The notes under the pieces are model-generated. The model made no database searches. It was not told the origin of the DNA and worked only from the letters and a program-made list of their open reading frames with translations. Made by a program: the position numbers and the translations under genes. 64,000 nucleotides of DNA, taken from assembly GCA_016709305.1 (NCBI GenBank), contig JADJNA010000005.1, positions 62,001-126,000 of the forward strand. Direction: 5' to 3'. How positions within the stretch are numbered: position 1 is the stretch's first letter; the number at the start of each line of letters is the position of its first letter. This DNA is from Candidatus Villigracilis saccharophilus (GTDB lineage Bacteria; Chloroflexota; Anaerolineae; Anaerolineales; Villigracilaceae). Shown piece by piece: positions 31,133 to 40,136 of this stretch.

Positions 31133-31978
31133 ATGATGCGAATTTTGACCGACGGTGCCGCAGACGTCCCTGAAGGATGGAAAAAGGAATTTGATATTCA
31201 AATCATTCCCATTAATGTTCACTTTGGGGAAAAAACCTATATTCAAGATGTTGACCTGAAGTTGGATGATTTTTATAAATTGGTCGGCGATAAAGCAAAC
31301 GCATTCCCCAAAACCTCGCAGCCTTCTCCGCATCAGTTCGTGGAATATTATAAGAAGAATTATCAACCGGGTGACACCATTTTATCGATCCATGTCACCA
31401 GTAAACTCTCAGGCACGTATGCCTCCGCGGTTGCGGCAGCCGAAGAGTTGAAGGGAACATATAACATCATTACCTTTGATTCCCTGGCTGGTTCAATGGG
31501 TATCGCCCATCTCTGCCGCGCTGCTCGTGAAATGGAACGCGCTGGAAAAGGTGTTGATGAAATTGTGCGGCGGCTTGAATCGATCCGCAGTCAGGTTTAT
31601 ATCATCCTAACCCTTGATACTCTCGAATACGCCCGCCGAAGCGGACGTGTCGGCGCCCTCTCCGCCTCTCTTGCTTCCGTCCTAAATCTCAAACCGATCG
31701 CCCTGCTCAAGGATGGTTTGGTTGAAACAGTGGACAAGGTCCGTACGCGCAAAGTTGCGCTTGCCCGCGTCATCGCCCTTGGCAAGGAATTGGTGGGTGA
31801 TAAACCCGTGCATCTCGGGGTTGTCCATGCCCGTGATATTGAGGCTTGCAGCGCGTTGCTGGAAGAAGCCAAGAAACATTTTAATTATAAGAGCACCGAG
31901 ATGACCGACCTCTCCATTTCCCTCGCGATCAACTTTGGCCCTGGTACGGTTGGGTTGGTCCTCTATCCCGCAGAATAG
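31133..31978 (+). CDS. DegV family fatty-acid-binding protein
   Basis: 281 residues with the DegV fold: MRILTDGAADVP at the N-terminus, the FPKTSQPSPHQF loop, HVTSKLSGTYASA (Ser contacting the carboxylate) and the second domain beginning near LNLKPIALLKDG. DegV/FakB proteins bind fatty acids and present them to a FakA kinase; no fakA is in the window. AAGGAG lies at ideal spacing, inside the end of the sigma gene, so the two are co-transcribed. Confidence 0.92.
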   Translation: MMRILTDGAADVPEGWKKEFDIQIIPINVHFGEKTYIQDVDLKLDDFYKLVGDKANAFPKTSQPSPHQFVEYYKKNYQPGDTILSIHVTSKLSGTYASAVAAAEELKGTYNIITFDSLAGSMGIAHLCRAAREMERAGKGVDEIVRRLESIRSQVYIILTLDTLEYARRSGRVGALSASLASVLNLKPIALLKDGLVETVDKVRTRKVALARVIALGKELVGDKPVHLGVVHARDIEACSALLEEAKKHFNYKSTEMTDLSISLAINFGPGTVGLVLYPAE

Positions 31979-31984
31979 GTAAGA

Positions 31985-32260
31985 ATGACGAAACGAAAGC
32001 AGACTGCCGCCCCTGAAGAAGTATTGGACGCTCTTGAATCGCATCTGGCTGTGACCTTGAAGCCAGTTACGCCTTCGAGGGAGATTGTCCAACGCCTGAG
32101 AACACGTATCTACATGCCGGCGCGTGAAGAGATCGCTTTGCGCCTCAGCGATTGGCGCAAGTTGTTTCTTGTTTTTGGCGGCGTTCTTTCCGGGATGATG
32201 CTTCTGATCACAGTTGCGCGCGCGTTCTATTACCTGGTGGGACGCAGAGGTCCGGTGTAG
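31985..32260 (+). CDS. small membrane protein, possible regulator of the adjacent sigma factor
   Basis: 91 residues: an N-terminal soluble part rich in charged residues (VLDALESHLAVTLKPVTPSREIVQRLRTRI) and one C-terminal transmembrane helix (LFLVFGGVLSGMMLLITVARAFYYLV). It starts six bases after DegV and ends at a terminator, so it belongs to the sigma-DegV operon. No zinc anti-sigma motif is seen. A role as membrane anchor or anti-sigma is only a positional guess. Confidence 0.65.
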   Translation: MTKRKQTAAPEEVLDALESHLAVTLKPVTPSREIVQRLRTRIYMPAREEIALRLSDWRKLFLVFGGVLSGMMLLITVARAFYYLVGRRGPV

Positions 32261-32272
32261 TTTGTTTAAAAC

Positions 32273-32318
32273 AAAAGACCCCTAAAGGTTTTTCCAAAGC
32301 CTTTAGGGGTCTTTTTTA
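32273..32318. terminator. bidirectional intrinsic terminator
   Basis: A 16-bp perfect stem (AAAAGACCCCTAAAGG and complement) with A/T-runs at both ends. It closes the sigma-DegV operon and the convergent gene that ends at 32316. Confidence 0.92.
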
Positions 32319-32648
32319 TTGGGGTGGCGTTGTCAGCCAATTACACAGGATTCTTGCCTCGGCGATCAAGTCGGCGTCGATCGGGAGGTTGAATTCTTCG
32401 GTGACGCGCACGGTCAAATGATCGGCGATCAATTTCATGTCAGCGGGGATGAGCGGATCTTCCTTAAGCAGGTTGAGCAGATCGTAGGCGCTCATGCTTG
32501 GGACGCGAGCCCCGTCACGGGTCAGATAATCCCGTATCGCGATGCCCGCCGCGCGCCTGGCGCAGACGCGCGCCTGCCCCTCGTTCTTATTGATACGGGC
32601 CTGTTGGGCTTTCTCAAATTCTTTTTGAAGTTCAAGTTTAGTGTCCAT
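32316..32648 (-). CDS. small all-helical protein, HEPN-like
   Basis: About 110 residues from MDTKLELQKEFEKAQQ. The pattern of long amphipathic helices with ARRAAGIAIRDYL and a C-terminal LIAEARILCNWL resembles HEPN-type helical bundles, but the catalytic R-x4-6-H motif is not evident. No partner nucleotidyltransferase or toxin-antitoxin gene is adjacent. The function is unknown and the family suggestion is weak. It converges on the sigma operon, sharing its terminator. Confidence 0.55.
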   Translation of the reverse strand: MDTKLELQKEFEKAQQARINKNEGQARVCARRAAGIAIRDYLTRDGARVPSMSAYDLLNLLKEDPLIPADMKLIADHLTVRVTEEFNLPIDADLIAEARILCNWLTTPPQ

Positions 32649-32847
32649 TATTCTGCGAATTATAATCGCTAACTTTTTTGGACGCACTTGCTAAATCCTT
32701 CATGGTCAAGCATGCAGTCCCTTGCTGCCTGTTGAAGCGCGAAAAAGGTATTCGCGCATTTAGCCGGACGTTGGATATGAGCTGATCGAATATCAGATCA
32801 TATTACACGTTTTCATAGACATAGAAAATGGTGAGGATGTATTTTAT

Positions 32848-33831
32848 TTACTGATGTCCAACGATGCGATGCGGCACATAGGGTTCTTCCAGATATGCAA
32901 CTTCGTCTTGGGTCAACTTAACGGACAGCGCGCCGACGGCTTCTTCCAAATGCGGTATCTTCGTCGCCCCGATGATGGGGGCTGTCACTGGCTCTTTTTG
33001 TAATAACCAGGCGAGGGCGATATGAGTGCGTGGGACTCCATGCTGCTTTGCGATCTCCGCGACCCGCTCTACGATCTGTTGGTCTGTTTCAGCCGTCGAA
33101 TCATATTTGCTTTTTGCAATTTGATCGGTCTCAGAGCGAAGCGTGGTTTCAGAAGACCGCTCACGTGTCAACCTCCCTGATGCAAGCGGGCTGTATGGGA
33201 TCGCTCCGATCTTCTCTTCGCGGCATAGCGGCAGCATCTCACGCTCTTCTTCGCGATAAATGAGATTTAGATGATTCTGCATTGAAATAAAACGAGTCCA
33301 ACCATGTTTCTCGGCGACATGTAACGCCTTTTGAAATTGCCATGCCCACATGGCAGAGGCGCCGATGTAACGAGCTTTGCCTGCGCGAACGATGTCGTTC
33401 AAGGCTTCCATGGTTTCTTCGATTGGCGTTTCATAATCCCAGCGGTGAATTTGATACAAATCTACATAATCTGTTTCGAGTCTGTTCAAGCTCTTGTCGA
33501 TCTCGCTCATAATGGCTTTGCGTGATAATCCTGAGCCATTCGGCCCCTCAAACATTTTGCCATGCACTTTGGTGGCGATGACCACTTCATCTCGTTTGGC
33601 AAACTCTTTCAAGGCGCGTCCGAGGATCTCTTCGCTCGCTCCAATCGAATAGACATTGGCAGTATCGAAGAAATTGATTCCCAGCTCAAGGGCTTTTTTG
33701 ATGATCGGACGGCTGTTTTCTTCATTCAGCACCCATTTGTGAATCCAACTTGCCGCGTCGCCGAACCCCATACAGCCGAGGCAGATACGTGAGACCATCA
33801 TTCCTGTTGAACCTAATCGAATGTATTCCAT
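32848..33831 (-). CDS. aldo/keto reductase
   Basis: 327 residues, a complete NADPH-dependent AKR TIM barrel. The start MEYIRLGSTGMMVSRICLG is typical. The tetrad is visible: Asp and Tyr in NFFDTANVYSIGASEE, Lys in VIATKVHG, His in YQIHRWD. The cofactor-binding end IIGATKIPHLEEAV is present. It resembles the YajO/AKR group acting on aldehydes; the substrate is unknown. GGAG precedes the start. Confidence 0.93.
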   Translation of the reverse strand: MEYIRLGSTGMMVSRICLGCMGFGDAASWIHKWVLNEENSRPIIKKALELGINFFDTANVYSIGASEEILGRALKEFAKRDEVVIATKVHGKMFEGPNGSGLSRKAIMSEIDKSLNRLETDYVDLYQIHRWDYETPIEETMEALNDIVRAGKARYIGASAMWAWQFQKALHVAEKHGWTRFISMQNHLNLIYREEEREMLPLCREEKIGAIPYSPLASGRLTRERSSETTLRSETDQIAKSKYDSTAETDQQIVERVAEIAKQHGVPRTHIALAWLLQKEPVTAPIIGATKIPHLEEAVGALSVKLTQDEVAYLEEPYVPHRIVGHQ

Positions 33832-34118
33832 TAACTTGCTCCTTTATAAATATATTTAACGCTGTTTTCCAATGAGGTTATTTGAGGATGTTCTCCACGC
33901 AATGTCCAGCAGTGTGTTCGCAGACCTATCCTGCGGAGCGGACAGTGTCCTGCCTCTCCGGGCAGAAAACCCAAGATTAAGCCTCTCCCCAGGTACGACC
34001 TGTGTACTTTTGATGCCGCCCATGCGAAGCAGCCCGAGGACGGGAGTGGCAAGTACGCGCAATATGAGGCGCTTTTTGTAAATATTAGCATAAAAAATAA
34101 TAACCCAACTTTGTCATT

Positions 34119-34751
34119 TTATTGCTCAATGATCTCAATAAGATTTTGAGGAGAGCTGACTACATGATCAGGATTGCCGCGAAGTAGATTTTGCAAACTT
34201 TGATGCCCCCATGTAACTGCAATGCTGGTAACTGAGGCTTCTTTTGCCGCAAGGACATCACTTAATGAGTCTCCGACCATAAACACTGATTCTTGCTTTC
34301 CGTTTTCTAAAAGGCGGTTTTGCGCCATTGATATTTTCTGCGCTTTGGAACCCGGTGAATCCACCCCATAGACTGCATGGATGAGACTTTCCAGGCCGTG
34401 CTTGACGAGAAAAGCGTTTACATTTTGCGACGAATTTGTTGTGACAATGGCAAGTGTGTGATTGATGGAAAGGTGTCTGATCACCCTGCTCAGACCTGTG
34501 AAAATGGCCGGTGGGGTTTCCTTTTCTGCGAAAAAGTTTAAACAAATTTTGACAAACTCATTAACAAGATGTTCAGGGACTTCACATGCCTGTCCATAGG
34601 ATGCGAAAGACATAACTTCAAGATTGTTTAAGTCCTCTTGTGTTACTAAATGGTTTACACCCAATTTGTTGCAGGCCTCTTGACCGAAGTCAAGCAAGTC
34701 GTCAAGAGTATCTGCGAGTACACCGTCATAATCAAAGATGATAAGTGCCAT
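34119..34751 (-). CDS. HAD-superfamily phosphatase (phosphoglycolate phosphatase-like)
   Basis: 210 residues with HAD motifs: FDYDGVLADTLDD (nucleophile and acid Asp), TTNSSQNV (motif II), and VFMVGDSLSDVLAAKEA (motif IV). The helical cap falls at about residues 20-80, the C1 type seen in Gph/PGMB proteins. The substrate is unknown. It lies 30 bases downstream of the EamA gene in the same direction. Confidence 0.87.
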   Translation of the reverse strand: MALIIFDYDGVLADTLDDLLDFGQEACNKLGVNHLVTQEDLNNLEVMSFASYGQACEVPEHLVNEFVKICLNFFAEKETPPAIFTGLSRVIRHLSINHTLAIVTTNSSQNVNAFLVKHGLESLIHAVYGVDSPGSKAQKISMAQNRLLENGKQESVFMVGDSLSDVLAAKEASVTSIAVTWGHQSLQNLLRGNPDHVVSSPQNLIEIIEQ

Positions 34752-34781
34752 GAAAAGGGGCTCCGTTTGGCGTGTTTTATA

Positions 34782-35651
34782 CTAGAACGCGGTTGCGATA
34801 ATACCGGCAACCGCCATGAAGATTCCAAATCCTTGAGGTTTTGAAATTTTGTCTTTCAAGAAAACAACAGCCAGTGCTATGGTCACGATTGACAAAGCGG
34901 ACGCGATGGGTGTGATCAATATTGCGTCGCCGATTGTCAAGCCGTAATTAACAAGTGCTACTGCGCTAGTTTCGATAACACCCATTAATAAGATGATGGT
35001 TTTTGTTTTCGCAGAAACTTTAGTCAAGCCGATCCTTTGTTTTGCAGGAAGCGAGAAGATCAACAGGAATAAAATAATTCCAAACTTTATAAACAGGGTC
35101 GTTAATAACCACCCGATTTCTTCAGAAATGATCTCGCTAACATTCCAAAAGATACCAAAGAAGAAAGCCCCGAAGGCGGCTTCTTTGACGCCTGCTGAAA
35201 GCTGGAATCTTTGATTTCTAATTTCACTCCAATTTAAGGAAGCCAAAGTAGCGCCAAGGATAATCATAAGGACACCCACAGTTTGTAAAGCAGAAAGCCG
35301 CTGCCTCATAAATATAAAAGCAAACAACATGGTAAACACAGCCCACAGATTCATGGTCGCTGCAATGATGGACACATTGCCCATCTCAAAGCCTTTGAAG
35401 AAAAATAAATACCCGGCGGAATAAAGTATCGCCGCGATGAAGGACAAAATAATTACCAAAACAGGGACGTTGACATCTGGCATGAAAAGAATGGCAAGTA
35501 GAAAGATGGAAATTAAACCAGCCAATTGCGACCAAAATAAAGACTTGAAAGACCCGATCTGTTTGGCAAAAACGCCGCCAAGAAAGTCGTATATTCCCCA
35601 CCCGACCATGCCGCCTATTCCCAATACTATGCTCAAGATGGTTGTACTCAT
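34782..35651 (-). CDS. EamA/DMT-family membrane transporter
   Basis: 289 residues, about ten transmembrane helices arranged as two EamA repeats. The second ends with LVNYGLTIGDAILITPIASA and the C-terminal GFGIFMAVAGIIATAF. The N-terminus (GMVGWGIYDFLGGVFAKQI) is typical of the drug/metabolite transporter superfamily. The substrate is unknown. It is flanked by DinB upstream and HAD phosphatase downstream on the same strand. Confidence 0.88.
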   Translation of the reverse strand: MSTTILSIVLGIGGMVGWGIYDFLGGVFAKQIGSFKSLFWSQLAGLISIFLLAILFMPDVNVPVLVIILSFIAAILYSAGYLFFFKGFEMGNVSIIAATMNLWAVFTMLFAFIFMRQRLSALQTVGVLMIILGATLASLNWSEIRNQRFQLSAGVKEAAFGAFFFGIFWNVSEIISEEIGWLLTTLFIKFGIILFLLIFSLPAKQRIGLTKVSAKTKTIILLMGVIETSAVALVNYGLTIGDAILITPIASALSIVTIALAVVFLKDKISKPQGFGIFMAVAGIIATAF

Positions 35652-35669
35652 GGGTGCCTGCTTCGCATT

Positions 35670-36221
35670 TTAACTGTCCGCGCTTCCATGTATGCCTTGA
35701 ACACCGACAAGGCATTCGATCATCCCAAGATGCCGGTTGTCATGGGTCATCCATGTTGAAATGATGGGACCGATGCGTCCATCGTGCCAATGTTCCCCAT
35801 GAAGACCCTCATAAATTTTGTAGAACTCCTTGTCACTGATCCCTTCAACGGCACGCTGGGCGGCGGCAAACGCGCGGCGCGCATAATCAAGGAGCAAATC
35901 CTTTCCAGGTATTCGGAGCGTCACGGCAGTCTTATCATCCATGCTCATGCCGGTTTGAGCATAGCCTAAACTGTCAGTTTCCATATCCCAATGGATTGCT
36001 AATTTTTCCTTATCCCACAATTGATTCCCGCGTCCATTGATCATCTCTTGAAGGTAATCTGCCCAGCGTGCCAGATGCCAGACATGAAAACCTATGGAAG
36101 GAGTGGTTGCATTTGGTGTCCAGCCAATCTCTTCATCGGTCAGGTTGACCAGGAGATCAAGCAGGTTTTCGTGGGTGTTGCGATATTGCTCGGAAATCTC
36201 AGCCATAATGCTTTCGGGCAT
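35670..36221 (-). CDS. DinB-like four-helix-bundle protein
   Basis: About 183 residues from MPESIMAEISEQYRNT (GGAG seven bases upstream). The DinB_2 pattern is clear: an N-terminal helix (NLLDLLVNLTDEEIGWTPN), then IGFHVWHLARWADYLQEM with the first metal His, and a last helix TWMTHDNRHLGMIECLVG with further His. These are metal-binding proteins, often thiol transferases (bacillithiol or mycothiol dependent) or of unknown activity. Confidence 0.85.
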   Translation of the reverse strand: MPESIMAEISEQYRNTHENLLDLLVNLTDEEIGWTPNATTPSIGFHVWHLARWADYLQEMINGRGNQLWDKEKLAIHWDMETDSLGYAQTGMSMDDKTAVTLRIPGKDLLLDYARRAFAAAQRAVEGISDKEFYKIYEGLHGEHWHDGRIGPIISTWMTHDNRHLGMIECLVGVQGIHGSADS

Positions 36222-36357
36222 TTTATTTCTCCATGAAGTTGAGCGCCAAACCATTTCCGTTCGTGGATCGTGACTTTCCCGCCTGAGCCGAAAAGCTCAA
36301 AGCCAGGTCTCTCTCCAAATACGATCAGTATGCCCTGAAGCCCTTCTCAGTTAGTTA

Positions 36358-36978
36358 TTAGCCTGCGTGGGTGTTTTTGCGGATATCATATTTCCATAGC
36401 AAAATACCCTGCCAAACACTCATTATCGTGCCGAGCAACAAAACAAATCCTTCGAGCTCTGGGAACAGATAAACAAATAAGGACGAAACTCCCGCCAGAA
36501 AATAGAAACCATTTAACAGTCGGGGAAAGAGGTGAGATGTCCAACTGGCTGAACCAATTAACACAAATGCCCATCCTAGAAAATGAAACCCGATCGCATT
36601 CACACTTGTCACAAGCGTTGTCCAAACGATAAGGACCGTTGTGGAGTTTTCCAGATCCAGTTCAGGATGGTTCAAGTGGTAATGACGATTAGAAGCTCGG
36701 ATAAAAGCGACTGCTGCCATCCCCGCTGCGGATAGGACAGCTGCCAAAAGACCGAGGTCCGCGCGGCGAAACGCCCTCTCCCCGATGATTTCACGAAGCA
36801 CATAGGTCACAACGATTAGACAGGCTGACAGGATCGGTCCGTAGAGAAAATCTGCCAGGTCATATGCAAATACTCCGACGGCATCTCGCAAATTTCCAGT
36901 TAAGTAAATCAACGGCGCAGCGACGAATGCTACCGCTAGTAAAAAAGATGCAAGCCCGCCCCATTTGTTGATTGTCAT
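36358..36978 (-). CDS. six-helix membrane protein of unknown function
   Basis: 206 residues with about six hydrophobic helices (LASFLLAVAFVAAPLIYL; GLLAAVLSAAGMAAVAFI; VLIVWTTLVTSVNAIGFHFLG; LNGFYFLAGVSSLFVYLF). Charged loops carry NRHYHLNHPELDLENS. The layout resembles DUF4386-type proteins, but I cannot assign it firmly. GGAG lies upstream of the ATG. It is in the same orientation as the cassette genes to the right. Confidence 0.68.
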   Translation of the reverse strand: MTINKWGGLASFLLAVAFVAAPLIYLTGNLRDAVGVFAYDLADFLYGPILSACLIVVTYVLREIIGERAFRRADLGLLAAVLSAAGMAAVAFIRASNRHYHLNHPELDLENSTTVLIVWTTLVTSVNAIGFHFLGWAFVLIGSASWTSHLFPRLLNGFYFLAGVSSLFVYLFPELEGFVLLLGTIMSVWQGILLWKYDIRKNTHAG

Positions 36979-37027
36979 TGCTTTACTCCAATTTTAGAGA
37001 AATGCTATTTACCTTTTGACGTCAATA

Positions 37028-37366
37028 TTATTCCAACCCCGACTCCCATTCATAGGACTCGACAACGACCCAGCTTGTGGATTTCAGCCTCGATTCGCAT
37101 TGGCGCATCGCTTCTACTATTGTAGCCTGCTGGTTTCGCGGGTCCTGGGCGAATGCTGCTTGACATTGTTCATCCCAGGCTGATGCTTCCCAGCCTGTCA
37201 AGAGCAGGGCGTAGTCAACATAGAGAGGGTTGCCGGTATCGATCTGGCGTTCGCCATACTTCTTGAAGAATTCGCTGCGATTCCACCACACTGGAAAATC
37301 CATTATCCAGCCTGGCTGGCCGTGTTCTGACGGGCATAAGTAGATTCGTTCGCGAACTGTGGGCAT
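37028..37366 (-). CDS. small protein of unknown function
   Basis: 112 residues, no membrane segment or signal peptide. Trp-rich (GWIMDFPVWWNRSEF; YEWESGLE), with a helical centre (AALLLTGWEASAWDEQCQ-like region). GGGAG precedes the ATG at good spacing. It starts 17 bases after the lipoprotein gene upstream, so the two share a transcript. No family recognised. Confidence 0.6.
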   Translation of the reverse strand: MPTVRERIYLCPSEHGQPGWIMDFPVWWNRSEFFKKYGERQIDTGNPLYVDYALLLTGWEASAWDEQCQAAFAQDPRNQQATIVEAMRQCESRLKSTSWVVVESYEWESGLE

Positions 37367-37383
37367 GGTTTGCTCCCTGTGAT

Positions 37384-38472
37384 CTATCCATTTGCTTTAA
37401 GGACGCCCCAAATTAGAATTCCACCGTCATCTGTACGTGTAATAAGAAATCGCCCATCAGGCGAGAAAGAATCAAGCCTGCCGCGTAGTGCGGTCTCATG
37501 GGATGTCCAGTTTGTTGTATCCCTGGCAACTGAGGAGCCTTCTGCTGTTTGATATGCTACGATTGAACCGTCTGGCGAAATCAAATAGTTGGAGTGCGCA
37601 TCGAGGATGGTTGTAATTAGGACAGCGCCATCTGGAGAAAATATTTTCAGAGTATTATCAACAGTGTCTATCATTACCAGGAATTTTCCGTTTGGTGAAT
37701 AAGACGCCATATACATGTTTTGCAATGTTTTCAGGATGGTTTGGCTTTTAATATCCCAAATATCGACATTAGCGTAATCTACGGTAACTGCGTCAATGGC
37801 AATTTTGGAGTTGTCGGGAGAAAACGAGTAACCTAAACCGTTCGAATTCTCTAACAAGGCTATTGGCTCGTTATTTTCGATATTGATCACAGAGGTTCCC
37901 TCGGCTACATCAAACGCCAGGTATTTTTCATCTGACGACACAGCAAACTCAATTCCATTCCATGCGGATAGAATATTGCCTGCACTGTCAATATGATAGA
38001 TCATATATGGACCATAGGAACTTGCTATGATGCTTCCGTCGGATAGACACTTTATCGCTGTGAACGGTACATCGACATTCTCAACGTTAGTGATGTACAT
38101 TGACTTGGAGGAAATTGTCTCGCTTTCCAGATCAAAAAAGAAGAGATGAGCCTTGTTGCTGTTCCCTAATACTAATGTTTTTCCATCAGGCTCAATTACG
38201 ACAACCGAATGAGCCAGCGGTATTTCAGCAGGGATGGTTTGCAGCAGTTGCAATCGTGTCCAGTTTTGGGGCGAGATGGTTTCCAACTGAGCGAGCCACT
38301 CTGTTTGAAGGTCGGACTGTGCTGTAGAGGGCTGGGTGACGGGCGCTGAGGTCGGAGGTTGCGTTGCGGGCGCGGTCATTGTCTCAGAAGGCGGAGTTTC
38401 TTTTGGAGAAAATGAACTACACGCGAATAGTAAAAATGCAGTGACGATGGAGAGGGCGAAGGCACGATGCAT
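37384..38472 (-). CDS. WD40-like beta-propeller lipoprotein (first cassette gene)
   Basis: 362 residues. The signal peptide ends in a lipobox (FLLFACSS), followed by a Thr/Pro-rich tether (TQPPTSAPVTQPSTAQ) and a repeated beta-propeller: blades with PDGKTLVLGNSN, SPDNSKIAIDA, SPNGKFLVMID and SPDGRFLITRTDDG. It is a surface-exposed scaffold of unknown partner. AAAGGA lies nine bases before the ATG, and the degenerate attC core ends 22 bases upstream. That is the spacing seen for the other cassette genes here. Confidence 0.82.
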   Translation of the reverse strand: MHRAFALSIVTAFLLFACSSFSPKETPPSETMTAPATQPPTSAPVTQPSTAQSDLQTEWLAQLETISPQNWTRLQLLQTIPAEIPLAHSVVVIEPDGKTLVLGNSNKAHLFFFDLESETISSKSMYITNVENVDVPFTAIKCLSDGSIIASSYGPYMIYHIDSAGNILSAWNGIEFAVSSDEKYLAFDVAEGTSVINIENNEPIALLENSNGLGYSFSPDNSKIAIDAVTVDYANVDIWDIKSQTILKTLQNMYMASYSPNGKFLVMIDTVDNTLKIFSPDGAVLITTILDAHSNYLISPDGSIVAYQTAEGSSVARDTTNWTSHETALRGRLDSFSPDGRFLITRTDDGGILIWGVLKANG

Positions 38473-38493
38473 GTTTTAAAATCCTTTGGTGTG

Positions 38494-38675
38494 ATAGAAC
38501 TGCCCTATGGTTTACATCATCGTTCCCGATGGTGTTCTTCCCGAGGGGATCGCGGACTTGCCCTCTGGGGCGGGTGTGGACTCTGTTTGGGAGCAGGAAA
38601 AACTCGAAGCGAGGAAAATGTCCGACGCGAAGCGTGCCGCAGAATCCCCAGGGTCCAGTGCGCGCTTTGTTGGGC
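38494..38675 (-). other. attC-like recombination site 1 (degenerate right core)
   Basis: On the minus strand the site opens with R-double-prime core GCCCAAC and continues AAAGCGCGCACTGGAC. It contains the block TGCGGCACGCTTCGCGTC that also occurs in site 3, and ends near GTTCTAT, where GTTRRRY is expected. It lies ten bases after the TraX stop and 22 bases before the lipoprotein start, exactly where a cassette attC belongs. Confidence 0.55.
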
Positions 38676-38684
38676 GGTGTTTTT

Positions 38685-39422
38685 TTAGAATTTATTTAAT
38701 CCAATCGCATACCTTATGAAATATAAAATCCAAATGTGCAAAGGATAAAATGCGTAGAACAAGTATTTTAGACTATAACGCCCACGTTCGCCATTGTAAA
38801 GGATAATGAATGGTAAGGCGGCGATCATCATCCACTGGAACTCGAACACCCAGAAATATTCAAGATTTGTAAGTCCCCACAACAAAAATAGAACACATAA
38901 ACCTGCATAAGCAAAATATAAAGCAGTTTTTTTGTCGTAAAAGAAGTAAAAGACAATAAGCATAGCAAGTCCATTGTAAGACGCTGCTGTCAAAAGGCTG
39001 GCAAAAACTAAAAGCCCAGCCAAAGCGACCCCACCCCATTTTTTGAATCCGATTTGTGAGCGTCCCCATTCAAAAGCGGCAATTATACTTACGCCAACCG
39101 CGATGGATAAAAATATGTTTTGTCCCACTGGGAAAAAGTTTTCGGGTTGAAAAGTAGCTTGAACAATTCGGCTAATGATGAAATTCCCAACCTGCATAAT
39201 TATTGCCCATAGATACAATCGGACGATATAACGGCGGCGATTGCTTGTTTTGAAGTAACTTTCTACTGCAAGAAAAAAGAAAATAGGGGCAACAATGCGT
39301 CCAGCATATTCGAGATAAAGCGGAAAATGGTTTGGTAATATTTCACCCAAGTATCTGCCGAAATGCTCTGTGAACATCAGGATTAAAGCAATGATTTTGA
39401 GATGCAATCCATTTAATTTCAC
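38685..39422 (-). CDS. TraX-family membrane acyltransferase-like protein (cassette gene)
   Basis: 245 residues starting at a GTG with AGGAG five bases upstream. The N-terminus LKIIALILMFTEHFGRYL and the following GRIVAPIFFFLAVESYFKT are hallmarks of the TraX family. About eight transmembrane helices. TraX of the F plasmid acetylates pilin; chromosomal relatives are of unknown role. The gene is bounded by attC-like sites on both sides, begins 31 bases after the upstream core, and is more AT-rich than housekeeping neighbours, consistent with a mobile cassette. Confidence 0.85.
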   Translation of the reverse strand: MKLNGLHLKIIALILMFTEHFGRYLGEILPNHFPLYLEYAGRIVAPIFFFLAVESYFKTSNRRRYIVRLYLWAIIMQVGNFIISRIVQATFQPENFFPVGQNIFLSIAVGVSIIAAFEWGRSQIGFKKWGGVALAGLLVFASLLTAASYNGLAMLIVFYFFYDKKTALYFAYAGLCVLFLLWGLTNLEYFWVFEFQWMMIAALPFIILYNGERGRYSLKYLFYAFYPLHIWILYFIRYAIGLNKF

Positions 39423-39453
39423 AAAAACTCCTACGATTGATTATGGATCAACC

Positions 39454-39511
39454 GCCCAACTGCTTGCGATGTGCGCTGAATCCCCAGCGTCAGGTGTGCG
39501 CTTTGTTAGGC
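39454..39511 (-). other. attC-like recombination site 2
   Basis: A compact 58-bp site. On the minus strand GCCTAAC opens it, AAAGCGCACACCTGACGC follows, and GTTGGGC closes it. The two 7-base cores match the attC consensus RYYYAAC...GTTRRRY exactly and are imperfectly palindromic. It lies between the HXXEE gene end and the TraX start. Confidence 0.78.
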
Positions 39512-39589
39512 GGCTTTTGACTTGAAGACTGATTGACTGAAATCCAGAGCTGCTATACGGCTGACCAGATTTTACTCATAATTTGATTT

Positions 39590-40084
39590 TCATGTTTCCA
39601 TTTGCCTTACAAGTTGTTCGCCAATTTTGAAAAAAAATAGAAGAAAACTCAGAAGAGCAAGAGAAACTATAAGAATTGAAATCATAAGGTCTGTTAACTT
39701 GATATGCCCAAGCATAACCGATTGATAGAGAATAATCGAGTTGATGGGGAGTAAAAGAAATAAGCCAGTAACTAAACCTGGGGAATATCTACGCAAGATA
39801 ATTGTTGAAACAAGGTGCGGAAAAATTGTATTCAAAATCATCGCTCCAAGAAAACCGTGAAAAATATATTTCCATAGCCACGATGACGGAAAAGCAACGG
39901 CTAAAAATGTTGATAAATATGCAAGAATCGTTACAAAGATGACCGCAAAATAAAATACGTTTGCTTCAATAGGTTTATGGAATTGCTTTGCGTGTTTTGT
40001 CCATGCTGGCAACCAAATTGCTTCTTCCAAATTATGAAGGGTAATAGCAATCGGGAAAAACAACCATAAACTGACAGACTGCAT
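39590..40084 (-). CDS. HXXEE-domain membrane protein (cassette gene)
   Basis: 164 residues. The first helix carries ITLHNLEEAIWLPAW, the His-x-x-Glu-Glu motif that names the HXXEE family, and later helices complete the bundle (about five membrane segments). The motif suggests a membrane-embedded metal-dependent enzyme, but no activity is established. GGAG precedes the ATG, which lies 53 bases after attC-like site 3. Confidence 0.83.
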   Translation of the reverse strand: MQSVSLWLFFPIAITLHNLEEAIWLPAWTKHAKQFHKPIEANVFYFAVIFVTILAYLSTFLAVAFPSSWLWKYIFHGFLGAMILNTIFPHLVSTIILRRYSPGLVTGLFLLLPINSIILYQSVMLGHIKLTDLMISILIVSLALLSFLLFFFKIGEQLVRQMET

Positions 40085-40136
40085 TAATTTTTCTCCATCA
40101 AAATACTCTTTGATATTTGGCGTATTTGCGGCTGCC

